The position numbers and the translations under genes were made by a program. A DNA stretch of 33,462 nucleotides from Caulobacter sp. S45 (GTDB lineage: Bacteria > Pseudomonadota > Alphaproteobacteria > Caulobacterales > Caulobacteraceae). Positions within the stretch are counted from its first letter, which is position 1. Each line of letters starts with the position of its first letter. Positions 7,878 through 15,956 of this stretch are shown piece after piece. A model generated the notes under the pieces. It had not been told where the DNA came from. It made no database searches and was given only the letters and a program-made list of their open reading frames with translations. The stretch spans positions 1 through 33,462 of the forward strand of contig NZ_CAHJWH010000017.1 of assembly GCF_903642205.1 (NCBI RefSeq). Direction: 5' to 3'.

Positions 7878-9506
7878 ATGCCCTCCGACACGACCGAGAG
7901 ACCCAGCTCCGTCCTCGGCATCCAGGCCGCGGCGGCTCGCGGAGACATGGAGAACGCCTTCGCCATGATCGACGGAGCGCTCGCGGCGGGTGAGATGGAC
8001 CCGCTCCTCTACAAGCTGCGGGCTGTGCGATCGGAACGACGCGGGGAGTTCGCTGCCGCGGTCGAGGACTTCGAGCAGGCGCTTGCGCTGACGCCATGGG
8101 ACCCGGCCGTGCTGAACGCGCTGGGGCTCTGCGAAGCCCGGCTCGGTCGGCGGCCACGGGCGCTGCAGCATCTAGGCGAGGCCTTGCGTCTCCAACCCGA
8201 CTTCGCCGCAGCCTATGTAAATCGCGCCTGGGTGCTCGAGGGGTTGGGGGAATTGGAGGCTGCTTGCGCGGACTACCAGCAGGCAGTCTCGTTTGACGAG
8301 CACCAGCCGTTCGCCTGGGCCGCCCTGGCCATGCTGGCTGCGCGACAGGGGGATTGGCAGGCGGCCCGCAGCGGTGCGGCGCGAGCGCACGCGGACGGCA
8401 AGGACGTTCCCACCGCTATCATCGCGCTTGCCCTGGCGGATGCGGGGGAGGACCGGCCGGCGGAGGGTTGCGCGCGCTTGGAAGCTCTGCTCCTGACACC
8501 GCATCTGCAGCAGGACGAGCGGGCGCTTGCACAGGGCGTCCTTGCGGACCTTCTTGACCGTCTGGGTGACACCGCGGCGGCGTTTCGGCTGTATGTCAGC
8601 TGCAACGCCGATCTGGAGGCCGCGAACCCGGAGGCTGTGGCCCACTGGCGAGTTCGCGGCGCCCGCAGCGTGGTGGCACGCCTCCTGGACACACCCGCGG
8701 AGGACTTCCGCAGCGATGGCGCCGGGAGCCGCACGCCCGATCCCCGCGCGCCCGAGACGCACGTGTTCCTAATCGGTTTTCCGCGCTCGGGAACCACTCT
8801 GCTCGGACAGGTGCTCGCAGGCCATCCCGAGGTTTCCACCCTGGACGAGCGGGAGACCCTGGCCGACGCTGCGCAAGTCTTCCTCCAGGACGGCGGCGGG
8901 CTGCAACGCCTTCACGATCTCGATCCGGATACGGCCGACACCTTCCGCCGGCTCTACTGGGACCGGGTCACCGCTGGAGGCGTAATGCCTGGGCGCAAGG
9001 TCTTCGTCGACAAGCTGCCCATGAACATCCTGGGTCTGCCGATCATCCACCGGCTCTTTCCGCAGGCGCTGATCCTGCACAGCGTGCGTGATCCTCGCGA
9101 TGTGGTGCTGAGCTGCTTTCGGCAGCGCTTCGCCCTTGGACCGAGCACGGTCGAGTTCCTGGAGTTGCACTCAACAGTGGGCTTCTACGCGGATGTCGTG
9201 TCGTTTTGCCTTCGCGCCCTGGAGACGTCGCCGCTGGGCTGCCTGCAGCAGCAGCATGAGGCGTTGGTCCTCGATTTCGAGGGTGAGACCAGACGCCTGT
9301 GCCACTTCATGGGTGTCGATTGGACGCCGATCATGCAGGGGTTCGCTTCGCAGGCGCAGGCGCGGTTCGTCGCCACACCCAGCAGCGCCGACATCTCCGG
9401 GGGCCTGTCCGACCGCTCGATAGGCCGCTGGCGGCGCTACCAGGCCGAGCTGGGCTCCGTGCTTCCCCGTCTCGATCCCTGGGTACGGCGGTTCGGCTAC
9501 CCTTGA
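7878..9506 (+). CDS. TPR-sulfotransferase, first of a tandem pair
   Basis: This 542-residue protein has TPRs over residues 8-235, e.g. GEFAAAVEDFEQALALTPWD, followed by a sulfotransferase domain. The 5'-phosphosulfate loop for PAPS is FLIGFPRSGTTLL (about residues 297-309). The 3'-phosphate segment is HSVRDPRDVVLSCF (about 400-413). An acidic residue in STLDERETL and the lysine in VFVDKLPMN sit where tyrosylprotein sulfotransferases have catalytic residues. The end, SDRSIGRWRRYQAEL, is typical of TPR-linked sulfotransferases. The family transfers sulfate from PAPS to a hydroxyl group; a protein tyrosine is one possibility but no acceptor can be read from sequence. AGGAGA sits 5 bases before the ATG. 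The TGA stop overlaps the start of the next gene. Confidence 0.88.
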   Translation: MPSDTTERPSSVLGIQAAAARGDMENAFAMIDGALAAGEMDPLLYKLRAVRSERRGEFAAAVEDFEQALALTPWDPAVLNALGLCEARLGRRPRALQHLGEALRLQPDFAAAYVNRAWVLEGLGELEAACADYQQAVSFDEHQPFAWAALAMLAARQGDWQAARSGAARAHADGKDVPTAIIALALADAGEDRPAEGCARLEALLLTPHLQQDERALAQGVLADLLDRLGDTAAAFRLYVSCNADLEAANPEAVAHWRVRGARSVVARLLDTPAEDFRSDGAGSRTPDPRAPETHVFLIGFPRSGTTLLGQVLAGHPEVSTLDERETLADAAQVFLQDGGGLQRLHDLDPDTADTFRRLYWDRVTAGGVMPGRKVFVDKLPMNILGLPIIHRLFPQALILHSVRDPRDVVLSCFRQRFALGPSTVEFLELHSTVGFYADVVSFCLRALETSPLGCLQQQHEALVLDFEGETRRLCHFMGVDWTPIMQGFASQAQARFVATPSSADISGGLSDRSIGRWRRYQAELGSVLPRLDPWVRRFGYP

Positions 9507-11098
9507 GGCCTGCGCTAAGCCAGGCGGCCGCACTGCTGGAGGCGGCTGATCGAACGTTCCGCAGCGGTGACTTGTCGGCGGCGCGCACCCTTGTGGCCAG
9601 GGCGACGTCAGCCGATCCGGAGCACCTGGACGCCTGGCTGCTCCGAGCGGACCTCGCGCGGACGGCCGGCGATGTCGACGAGCTGCATGAGGACCTCGGT
9701 TGGGCCGAAGGGCTCACGCGCGACGTGGCCCTGCGTTCGGTGCTCAGCCTCGACAGGGCCTGGGCTCTGTTCCGGGCCGGGCGGACGGGCCAGGCGCAGG
9801 ACCTCGCCCGGACCCTGACCAGCGTCAGCCGTGACCGGCTCGGCATCTGGACGGCGCTGCTGGACGCCGTGGGCCTGTCGGAGGAGGCGGACCGTGCAGC
9901 TCGCCAGTGGATCGGACAAAGCCCCTCCGACGCCAGCGCCTGGCTGAGCCTGGCCAACATCAACGTGTGGCTCGGGCGACCGAAGGTGGTGCTCGAAGCC
10001 TGCGGACAGGCTCTCGCCGCCGGGCAGGCGTCGGCTTCCGCGTACCTGACCTTGGCGAGCAGCAAGCGCTGGACGCGGGCGGACGATGACGAGTTGGGCC
10101 GAATGCAGCGCGCCCTCGGCCAGGCCCGGAACGCTGTCGACCAGGCTCATCTCGGTTACGCCTTGTTCAAGGCTCACGACGACCTCGGAGACTCTGAAGC
10201 CGCTTGGTCAGCCTTGCAGAGGGGCGCCCGCGGGGCGCGAGCCGCCTTCCCGCCCCCTCTCGAGACCGCCGCACCCGCACCCGCCCTCGCCCGGCGCCCG
10301 GCCGTGGGCGGCCCGAGGCGATCGCCGATGCCCCGGACGATCTTCATCGTCGGCCTTCCTCGCTCCGGCACGACCCTGGTGGACCGCGTGCTGAGCGCCC
10401 ACAGCCGTGTGCGGAGCCTTGGTGAACTCAATACCTTTGGCCTGCTGGCGCGCACGGCAGGTGAGCAGGCCTTCCTCCCCTACGGAGACCTGGTGGCTAA
10501 GGCTCGCCTGCGCCGCAGCGGTTGGAGCGCGGTGGGCGCCGCTTATCGGACGGAAGTGGCGCAGATGGCCGGCGGCGCGACCGTCACCACCGACAAGAAC
10601 CTGCAGAACTGGCTGCTGGCGGACGGCATCGCACAGGCCTTGCCCGAGGCGCTCTTTGTCCACGTCCGTCGCGACCCCATGGACTCCCTGTTCGGCGCGT
10701 ACAAGCAGCTTTTCGTGGGCGGCGAGTACCGCTGGTCATTCGACATGGCGGACTTGGCGGATCACTATGGGCGCTATGCTGTAGAGACGACGACTCTGGC
10801 AGAACGGCTCAACGATCGCTGGATCGAGCTGTCCTACGAGGAGCTCGTCCGTCAACCTCCGGTTATGATCGCACGGCTGCTCGCCGCCTGCGGCCTCGAG
10901 TTCGAGACGGCCTGCCTTGACCCCTCCGCAGACCCGGCGGCGGTACGCACCCTCAGTGCGCAACAGGTGCGTGAGCCGATCAGCGATCGAAGCATCGGCG
11001 GCTGGCGCCGGTATGCCGACCAGCTGGAACCGCTGCGCGTCCGCCTGGAGGCCTGCGACCTGCTCGGGGACCACTCCGGATCGGCAGGCGCCTCGTAG
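9503..11098 (+). CDS. TPR-sulfotransferase, second of a tandem pair
   Basis: Protein-like sequence in this frame begins just at the upstream stop, so I place the start at TTG 9503-9505, overlapping the preceding TGA (TTGA). This gives 531 residues. Extending the frame back to 9299 adds only an Arg-rich shadow of the upstream gene. Residues 5-230 are TPR-like. The sulfotransferase domain has FIVGLPRSGTTLVDRVLSAH (about 281-300), the acidic SLGELNTF, DKNLQNW, and VHVRRDPMDSLFGAYKQLF (about 385-403), ending ISDRSIGGWRRYADQLEPL. It is a diverged paralogue of the upstream gene; both keep the PAPS-binding motifs but differ around the acceptor side, suggesting different acceptors. Its stop lies two bases from the stop of the convergent hydroxylase gene. 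Confidence 0.83.
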   Translation: MRPALSQAAALLEAADRTFRSGDLSAARTLVARATSADPEHLDAWLLRADLARTAGDVDELHEDLGWAEGLTRDVALRSVLSLDRAWALFRAGRTGQAQDLARTLTSVSRDRLGIWTALLDAVGLSEEADRAARQWIGQSPSDASAWLSLANINVWLGRPKVVLEACGQALAAGQASASAYLTLASSKRWTRADDDELGRMQRALGQARNAVDQAHLGYALFKAHDDLGDSEAAWSALQRGARGARAAFPPPLETAAPAPALARRPAVGGPRRSPMPRTIFIVGLPRSGTTLVDRVLSAHSRVRSLGELNTFGLLARTAGEQAFLPYGDLVAKARLRRSGWSAVGAAYRTEVAQMAGGATVTTDKNLQNWLLADGIAQALPEALFVHVRRDPMDSLFGAYKQLFVGGEYRWSFDMADLADHYGRYAVETTTLAERLNDRWIELSYEELVRQPPVMIARLLAACGLEFETACLDPSADPAAVRTLSAQQVREPISDRSIGGWRRYADQLEPLRVRLEACDLLGDHSGSAGAS

Positions 11099-11100
11099 GG

Positions 11101-12285
11101 TCAGAGCGAGGCCGGCGGCGTTTCCATGAACAGGTCCATGCCGGTCATCAGTTCGGCGATCTGCTCGCGCTCGTCCTCGGAGAGTTCCGGCCGCCAGATG
11201 TCGCAGATCATCACGATGCGCACCTGATCGCCGTCGTTCCACGCCTCATGTTCGATCGTGTCATCGAAGACCCAGGCCTTGCCCTCGCGCCAGGGACGCG
11301 TCTCGTTGCCGACGCGAAAGCCGCAGTCGCCGGGAACCACCAGCGGCAGGTGCAGCACCACGCGGGTGTTGGCGACGCCCGTGTGCGGCGGGATGCGCGT
11401 GCGCGGGCGGAGGACCGAGAACATGGCCGCGGGCGAGCGCTCCTGGACGTGCGGCTGGGGAAGCCGGTCGAGGGCGGCCATGGTGCGCGGGCATGCGGCC
11501 GTGTGCTCGGCCACTGGCTCGCCGTAGAGATAGAGGTGGATCGCGGACCAGTCCGGCGAACGGTTCAGCGCCGCCCATTGGTCGAGCGGGACTGTGTCCG
11601 GGTAGTCGACATAGGGCACGACGTTACGGCTCGTCGCCAGGAGCTCCAGGGCCTCGGCCCGGATGGACGCCGTCTCCGCCTCCAGGGCGGGAAGCCAGGG
11701 GAACAGCTCGTTGGGAAGAAAGTCGTAGACCGGCAAGTCCGGATAGAAGAAGTGCGTCGGCTCCTGGCGGTAGTTCTTGCGCAGGCCAAGGGCCAAGTCG
11801 AGGAAGTGGTCTATGCGGCCAGCCTGCGCCGGCGCTCTGGACGCGGCGCGCCGATAAAGCCGCTGGCGCAGGAATTCCCGTTGCTCTTCAAGGTGGAGGC
11901 GATGGATGTCGCGGCCGTGCTTCAGAGCCCGTCGGGTGGGTTCATCGAGCGCCGCATCACCAGGCGCCTGGGTAAGAGCGACGCCGTAGGCGCGCCCCGC
12001 CTCGCGCGTCCGACCCAGCCGCTCCAGAACCGAGGCCTTCATCAGCAGCGCCATGAACATTCGCGGATCGAGGGTCAAAGCCCCCTCCAGCGTACGAAGG
12101 GCGCCGCTCAGGTCTCCCAGCGCCCGGTGCGCTGCGGCGAGGTTCAGCCGGATCGCCGGATCTGCAGGGTCGAGACCGACTGCATGCCGAAGCAGCTGGA
12201 GCGCCTCGGCCGGCGCCCTTGCAGCCAGGGCGCGGGTGGCCATGCGGTTGAGCTGCTGTGGGTCGTCTACCGGGGATGACTGCAC
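11101..12285 (-). CDS. TPR protein with aspartyl/asparaginyl beta-hydroxylase domain
   Basis: This protein has 394 residues from GTG 12285; ATG 12243 is an alternative that cuts into the first TPR helix, so the GTG is preferred. Residues 8-115 are three TPRs. The C-terminal half is an Asp/Asn beta-hydroxylase domain very like that of mammalian AspH: IPPHTGVANTRVVLHLPL holds the first iron-binding His and the 2OG-binding Arg, GNETRPWREGKAWVFDD follows, and IEHEAWNDGDQVRIV holds the second His and Arg. AspH-type enzymes use only two protein ligands for iron and hydroxylate Asp or Asn, classically in disulfide-bonded loops. The gene follows the receptor gene on the same strand, but an intrinsic terminator stands between them. 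No signal peptide is visible. Confidence 0.88.
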   Translation of the reverse strand: MQSSPVDDPQQLNRMATRALAARAPAEALQLLRHAVGLDPADPAIRLNLAAAHRALGDLSGALRTLEGALTLDPRMFMALLMKASVLERLGRTREAGRAYGVALTQAPGDAALDEPTRRALKHGRDIHRLHLEEQREFLRQRLYRRAASRAPAQAGRIDHFLDLALGLRKNYRQEPTHFFYPDLPVYDFLPNELFPWLPALEAETASIRAEALELLATSRNVVPYVDYPDTVPLDQWAALNRSPDWSAIHLYLYGEPVAEHTAACPRTMAALDRLPQPHVQERSPAAMFSVLRPRTRIPPHTGVANTRVVLHLPLVVPGDCGFRVGNETRPWREGKAWVFDDTIEHEAWNDGDQVRIVMICDIWRPELSEDEREQIAELMTGMDLFMETPPASL

Positions 12286-12297
12286 TGCACAGCTCGT

Positions 12298-12330
12298 AAA
12301 AACAGAACGGCGGCCCGAGGAGGCCGCCGT
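12298..12330 (-). terminator. Intrinsic terminator of the TonB-dependent receptor gene
   Basis: Read on the minus strand, ACGGCGGCC and GGCCGCCGT form a perfect 9-bp stem (12330-12322 with 12315-12307) around a 6-nt loop, followed at once by TCTGTTTTT. This is a textbook factor-independent terminator 25 bases after the receptor stop. It ends only 12 bases before the GTG of the hydroxylase gene. Confidence 0.85.
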
Positions 12331-12354
12331 CCGCTATAGCTCAGATCGGGCCGC

Positions 12355-15300
12355 TTAGAAATCGGCCACCAAGTTCATGAAGATGTAACGGCCGACCGCA
12401 TCGTACACCCCAGGATAGGTGTTGCCGTTGTAGAAGGAGTTGTTGCCCCCCGTCGAAGAGCCGACCAGCGGCGGCAGCGTATCGAGCACGTTGTTGCAGC
12501 CGACCGTGAGCCGGTAATGGTCGGTGATCTTCCAATCCACGGTTGCATCCCAGTAGCTCTGCTCCGAGATGTGGGAGTCGAACGGGAAGGCCGAAGTGGC
12601 GTTGTCGACGTAGGACTTGGTCACGTCGGAAGACACCGCACCGTTGTAGCGCCACTGGCTGGAGAGGGAGATGCCGTAGAAGGGCGTCTGCCAAGTTGCC
12701 CGGAACTTGTGGCGATACTTCGGGGTAGGATTGCCGCAGACTGCGCCGTACAGGCCGTCGCAGTCGTAGGGGACGGCGTGTGGGATGCTCTGATACTTGA
12801 ACTCGCTCGTGTAGGTGCCGACGTAGTTGAAGCTGATCGGCCCGAAGTTGGGAAGGTTGTAGTCCGCCCAGACAAAGCGGTAGTCGCCCGTGAAGTCGAT
12901 GCCGGAGGTGCGCACCGAACCGGTGTTCAGGTTGGTATCCTGAACGTAGTCATTGGTGTTGAGGAACAAGTTGCCGTTGTTCGGGTCCCGGTGGACGAGG
13001 TTGCAGAACTGGTTGCTGTTGAGGCAGTCGTTAAGGATGGTCTGGCCGCCAATGCCGCCGATCTCGCCGGTCACGCGGATGTTGAAGTAGTCGGCGCTGA
13101 AGCTGAAGCGATGCAGCGGCCCGGTCTTGGGAGCCACCACGATGCCGCCGCTGACGGTGTCAGCCTGCTCGGGCGCCAGGTCCGGGTTGCCGCCCGTCAG
13201 GCCATTGTACTGGTTGGCCGTGCTCGCAGGCACACGTCCATACTGGTTGGCCTTCACTCCGCTCTGCTCACACTGGGCCAGCGACGCTGTGGGCGTGGCG
13301 CCGGCGCAAGGGTCGTTGGTGAAATCGCCAGTCGATTCGTGCTGGTCGGTGAACAGCTCGATCACATTGGGCGCCCGGACGGCGCGGTTGAAGCCGCCGC
13401 GGACCGTCAGGCCGGTGATCGGCGTGTACTCGCCATTCATCTTATAGGTGTTGGTGATGCCGGCTGTGCTGTAGGTGGAGAAGCGATAGCCGCCGTTGAA
13501 AGACAGCGCCTTCACGAACGGCTTGTCCTGGACGATCGGGATTTCGATTTCGCCGAACAGTTCATAGACGTCGAAGGATCCCGAGGTGTCCGGCTGCGGA
13601 CCGGCGCCGCCCGAAAGGTCCCCGGTCTGAAGCTCCAGGTCGTTCTGGATCGACAGGCCTTCGCGCCGATACTCGGCGCCCAGCGAGACGTTCACCCCGT
13701 CGGTCGCCAGCGGCGACCTGACACCGTAAACTCCGAGAGACCCGGTCAGGTTCATCTGGATATCCTGCTCGGTGGTCGTGCCCTGCTGGTAGCCGGGGAC
13801 CTGCAGGTAGTTCAGAGCCGCCTGGGTCACGGCGCCCGGCGTGAAGATGTTGTAGGGCACGCACGCCGTGTCGGTCCCGCTGAGCACGGAGGCGCAAGTG
13901 GGTTGGCCGGTCGCCGGATTGGTCACGACGTTCAAGGCGTTGCCGATGCGCGCGGTAGAGAAGTAGTTGGTGTTGCCGGTCGACAACTGGGTCTGACCGT
14001 ACTGGCCAGAGACGTCGTAGCTGAACGCGCTGTTCAGGTCGCCCTTGGCGCCGATCACGATCCGGAAGTCGTCGTGGCGGATGGAGGAGACGCGGCCGCC
14101 GCCTTCCTGGTTACGCCGCAGCACCGCGATCGAGGCGCTCTGGGCGGGGGTCAGGCCTGCCGCGGTGCAGAGCGTTGCGACCTGGGCGGCGGAAAGCAGC
14201 GGGTCGGCGCAGGGGATCGACACCGTGTTCCCGAATATCCCGCCTGGCGCGATCTGGGCCGTCGTATTGTCGTCCATGAACATGGCGGACGAATAGACGT
14301 CGATCTTGGGATCGACCTGGTAGTGGGCGAAGGCTCCGAACGTGTAACGCTGATCCGGACGCTGATAGTAGTTGTAGGGTCCGTAGTTGAAGTCCTTGAT
14401 GTTTTGGCTGAGAGAGCCGCCCGCGCCGACCTGATAGGCATAGGGCAGACTGGCGCCGTAGAGGTCGTTGCTGAGCAGGACGGCGGGATTCGTTGTTTCG
14501 GATCCCGCGCACTTCGCCAAGGTCGCCGTCTCCTTCAGCGTACAGGCGCTGTAGTCGCGGGAGCTCTGCAGGATGGGATCTTGGTGGCGATATTCGGCAT
14601 AGGCCGTCACGTTGCCACGCCCGTCCGGATCGTTGGCGCCCAGCAGCAGGGTTATGTCTTCCTGACCGCCGTCCACAACGTTGCCGGTCGGGACCGGGAA
14701 GCCGGCGGTCCGGTTCAGGCCGTCCACGACCTTGCTTTGGTTGCTGTGCTGGTCGAAGGCGCCGGTGGCGTTCAGCTCGACGCCCTGAAAGTCCTTCCTC
14801 ATGATGAAGTTGACGACGCCGCCCACGGCATCGGAGCCGTACACCGCAGAGGCGCCGCCCGTCAGCACGTCGACACGATCGATGAGGGCGGCCGGGATGA
14901 AGTTGAGGTCGGCCACGGGATCGGTGGCGTCACCGGGCTGCAGGCGCTTGCCGTCGATCAGCACCAGGGTGCGCTTGGCCTCGAGGCCGCGCAGGTCGAC
15001 TTCCGCGGTGCCGGTCGCCCCGTTGGAGATGGAGCTGCCCTGGCCCGAGAAGGCCTGCGGCAGGTTGTTGATCAGGTCCTCGACCCGGGTGGCGCCCTCC
15101 AGCCGGAACTCCTGGCTGTTCACCACCGTGATCGGGCTCGAGCTCGTCAGGTTCGGTGAGGCGACGCGCGAACCGGTGACCACAACCTCCGTCACCGATG
15201 CAGAGGCGGCCTCGGAGGTCGGGGTCACGGGGAGCGCCGCGCCTGTGGCGCCGGAGACGGCCTGAGTGCAGTTGGCGTCCGTCGAGCCTGGCGAGCAATT

Positions 15301-15426
15301 CGTGGCAGGGTTCGGCGCCGTCTGCACCGCACCTTGTGCAGCCGCATGGCCGACGCCGAGCGATGCAAACGCACCGGCGATCATCGTCGACGCAAGCAGA
15401 CTGCCACGCATGGACATTGTCTTCAC
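12355..15426 (-). CDS. TonB-dependent outer-membrane receptor
   Basis: This protein has 1023 residues from GTG 15426, chosen because AAGGGG (15433-15438) lies 6 bases upstream; TTG 15441, ATG 15432 and ATG 15417 are alternatives. A signal peptide ends near HAAAQ (about residue 31). A TonB box-like TEVVVTGSRV follows, then a plug domain with SSPITVVNSQEF, VDLRGLEAKRTLVLIDGKR, DVLTGGASAVYGSDAVGGVV and NFIMRKDFQG. The remainder is a 22-strand barrel in outline, ending YIFMNLVADF with the expected terminal Phe. These receptors import siderophores, cobalamin, glycans or peptides using TonB-ExbBD; the ligand is unknown. About seven closely spaced Cys pairs lie in likely loops. It is flanked by a TPR-hydroxylase gene and the giant repeat-protein gene, all on the minus strand. 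Confidence 0.93.
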   Translation of the reverse strand: MKTMSMRGSLLASTMIAGAFASLGVGHAAAQGAVQTAPNPATNCSPGSTDANCTQAVSGATGAALPVTPTSEAASASVTEVVVTGSRVASPNLTSSSPITVVNSQEFRLEGATRVEDLINNLPQAFSGQGSSISNGATGTAEVDLRGLEAKRTLVLIDGKRLQPGDATDPVADLNFIPAALIDRVDVLTGGASAVYGSDAVGGVVNFIMRKDFQGVELNATGAFDQHSNQSKVVDGLNRTAGFPVPTGNVVDGGQEDITLLLGANDPDGRGNVTAYAEYRHQDPILQSSRDYSACTLKETATLAKCAGSETTNPAVLLSNDLYGASLPYAYQVGAGGSLSQNIKDFNYGPYNYYQRPDQRYTFGAFAHYQVDPKIDVYSSAMFMDDNTTAQIAPGGIFGNTVSIPCADPLLSAAQVATLCTAAGLTPAQSASIAVLRRNQEGGGRVSSIRHDDFRIVIGAKGDLNSAFSYDVSGQYGQTQLSTGNTNYFSTARIGNALNVVTNPATGQPTCASVLSGTDTACVPYNIFTPGAVTQAALNYLQVPGYQQGTTTEQDIQMNLTGSLGVYGVRSPLATDGVNVSLGAEYRREGLSIQNDLELQTGDLSGGAGPQPDTSGSFDVYELFGEIEIPIVQDKPFVKALSFNGGYRFSTYSTAGITNTYKMNGEYTPITGLTVRGGFNRAVRAPNVIELFTDQHESTGDFTNDPCAGATPTASLAQCEQSGVKANQYGRVPASTANQYNGLTGGNPDLAPEQADTVSGGIVVAPKTGPLHRFSFSADYFNIRVTGEIGGIGGQTILNDCLNSNQFCNLVHRDPNNGNLFLNTNDYVQDTNLNTGSVRTSGIDFTGDYRFVWADYNLPNFGPISFNYVGTYTSEFKYQSIPHAVPYDCDGLYGAVCGNPTPKYRHKFRATWQTPFYGISLSSQWRYNGAVSSDVTKSYVDNATSAFPFDSHISEQSYWDATVDWKITDHYRLTVGCNNVLDTLPPLVGSSTGGNNSFYNGNTYPGVYDAVGRYIFMNLVADF

Positions 15427-15656
15427 TGTCATCCCCTTCAAGGAGCACGGCGACCGCCCGCTCCTCCTGTTGAACCGATGCGCCGTGAGGCACCCCCTTA
15501 GGATTGGCTACAGTGAGCGGTCAGCGGAGGAATACGTCAACTGCTGCGCCTCATTTCGGCGCGGGTTCGGCCACAGTGTCATCCTTTGGCCACACCGCGC
15601 GACCCGGTGGCCTTTTTAAGGGCGCCGTGTCTCCACTTCGGTGCATCACGCTCGAA
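15427..15656. promoter_or_regulatory. Upstream region of the receptor gene
   Basis: This non-coding stretch precedes the receptor gene (minus strand). It holds the AAGGGG Shine-Dalgarno at 15433-15438 and, on the minus strand, a TTGACG hexamer at 15540-15535 that could be a -35 element. I cannot place a confident -10. No Fur box or extended palindrome was recognised by eye, so the inducer of the receptor is unclear. Confidence 0.3.
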
Positions 15657-15881
15657 ATGCAGGCTGCCGCCAAGTCACCGTCCTTGCTGAACGAGCCGCT
15701 GTGGCCGATTGTCTCTGTGTCGAAACCGACAGTCGACGAGTTGCCTCCAAAGCTTCGCGCTGAGCTGGTCTCGGCTGCCGCACTTCGGACGCAAGCAGCG
15801 CCTAGGCCGCACAAATGCTGGGACAAGCTCGAGCCAATTTTAGCTGAAGTTCGCGCGGCAACTTGCACCACAAACGTGTAA
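15657..15881 (+). CDS. Possible small hypothetical protein
   Basis: A 74-residue frame starting at ATG 15657 lies in the 530-base gap between the receptor and giant-protein genes, on the opposite strand. Its sequence has a protein-like character, with LNEPLWPIVSVSKPTVDELP followed by KLRAELVSAAALRTQ and KCWDKLEPILAEVRAA, which could form two amphipathic helices. No clear Shine-Dalgarno precedes the ATG, third-position GC is only moderate compared with neighbouring genes, and I recognise no family. It may be a real small gene, a remnant of a longer one or chance. The frame is open further upstream to 15504, but that part looks non-coding. Confidence 0.3.
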   Translation: MQAAAKSPSLLNEPLWPIVSVSKPTVDELPPKLRAELVSAAALRTQAAPRPHKCWDKLEPILAEVRAATCTTNV

Positions 15882-15956
15882 AGTGAATTGCGGCAGGCCC
15901 TAGAACGCGTGGGGGACTCGCGTCTATTCAACTTCGTTGCATCAAGGCGCCGGATG

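Noticed and set aside
9299-9502. N-terminal extension of the second sulfotransferase
   Set aside because: Arg/Leu-rich sequence fully inside the end of the first sulfotransferase in another frame; TPR sequence begins only after 9503.
12517-15159. 880-codon open frame on the plus strand opposite the TonB-dependent receptor
   Set aside because: GC-rich codon use leaves antisense frames open. The receptor has signal peptide, plug and barrel motifs; the antisense frame has no recognisable domain.
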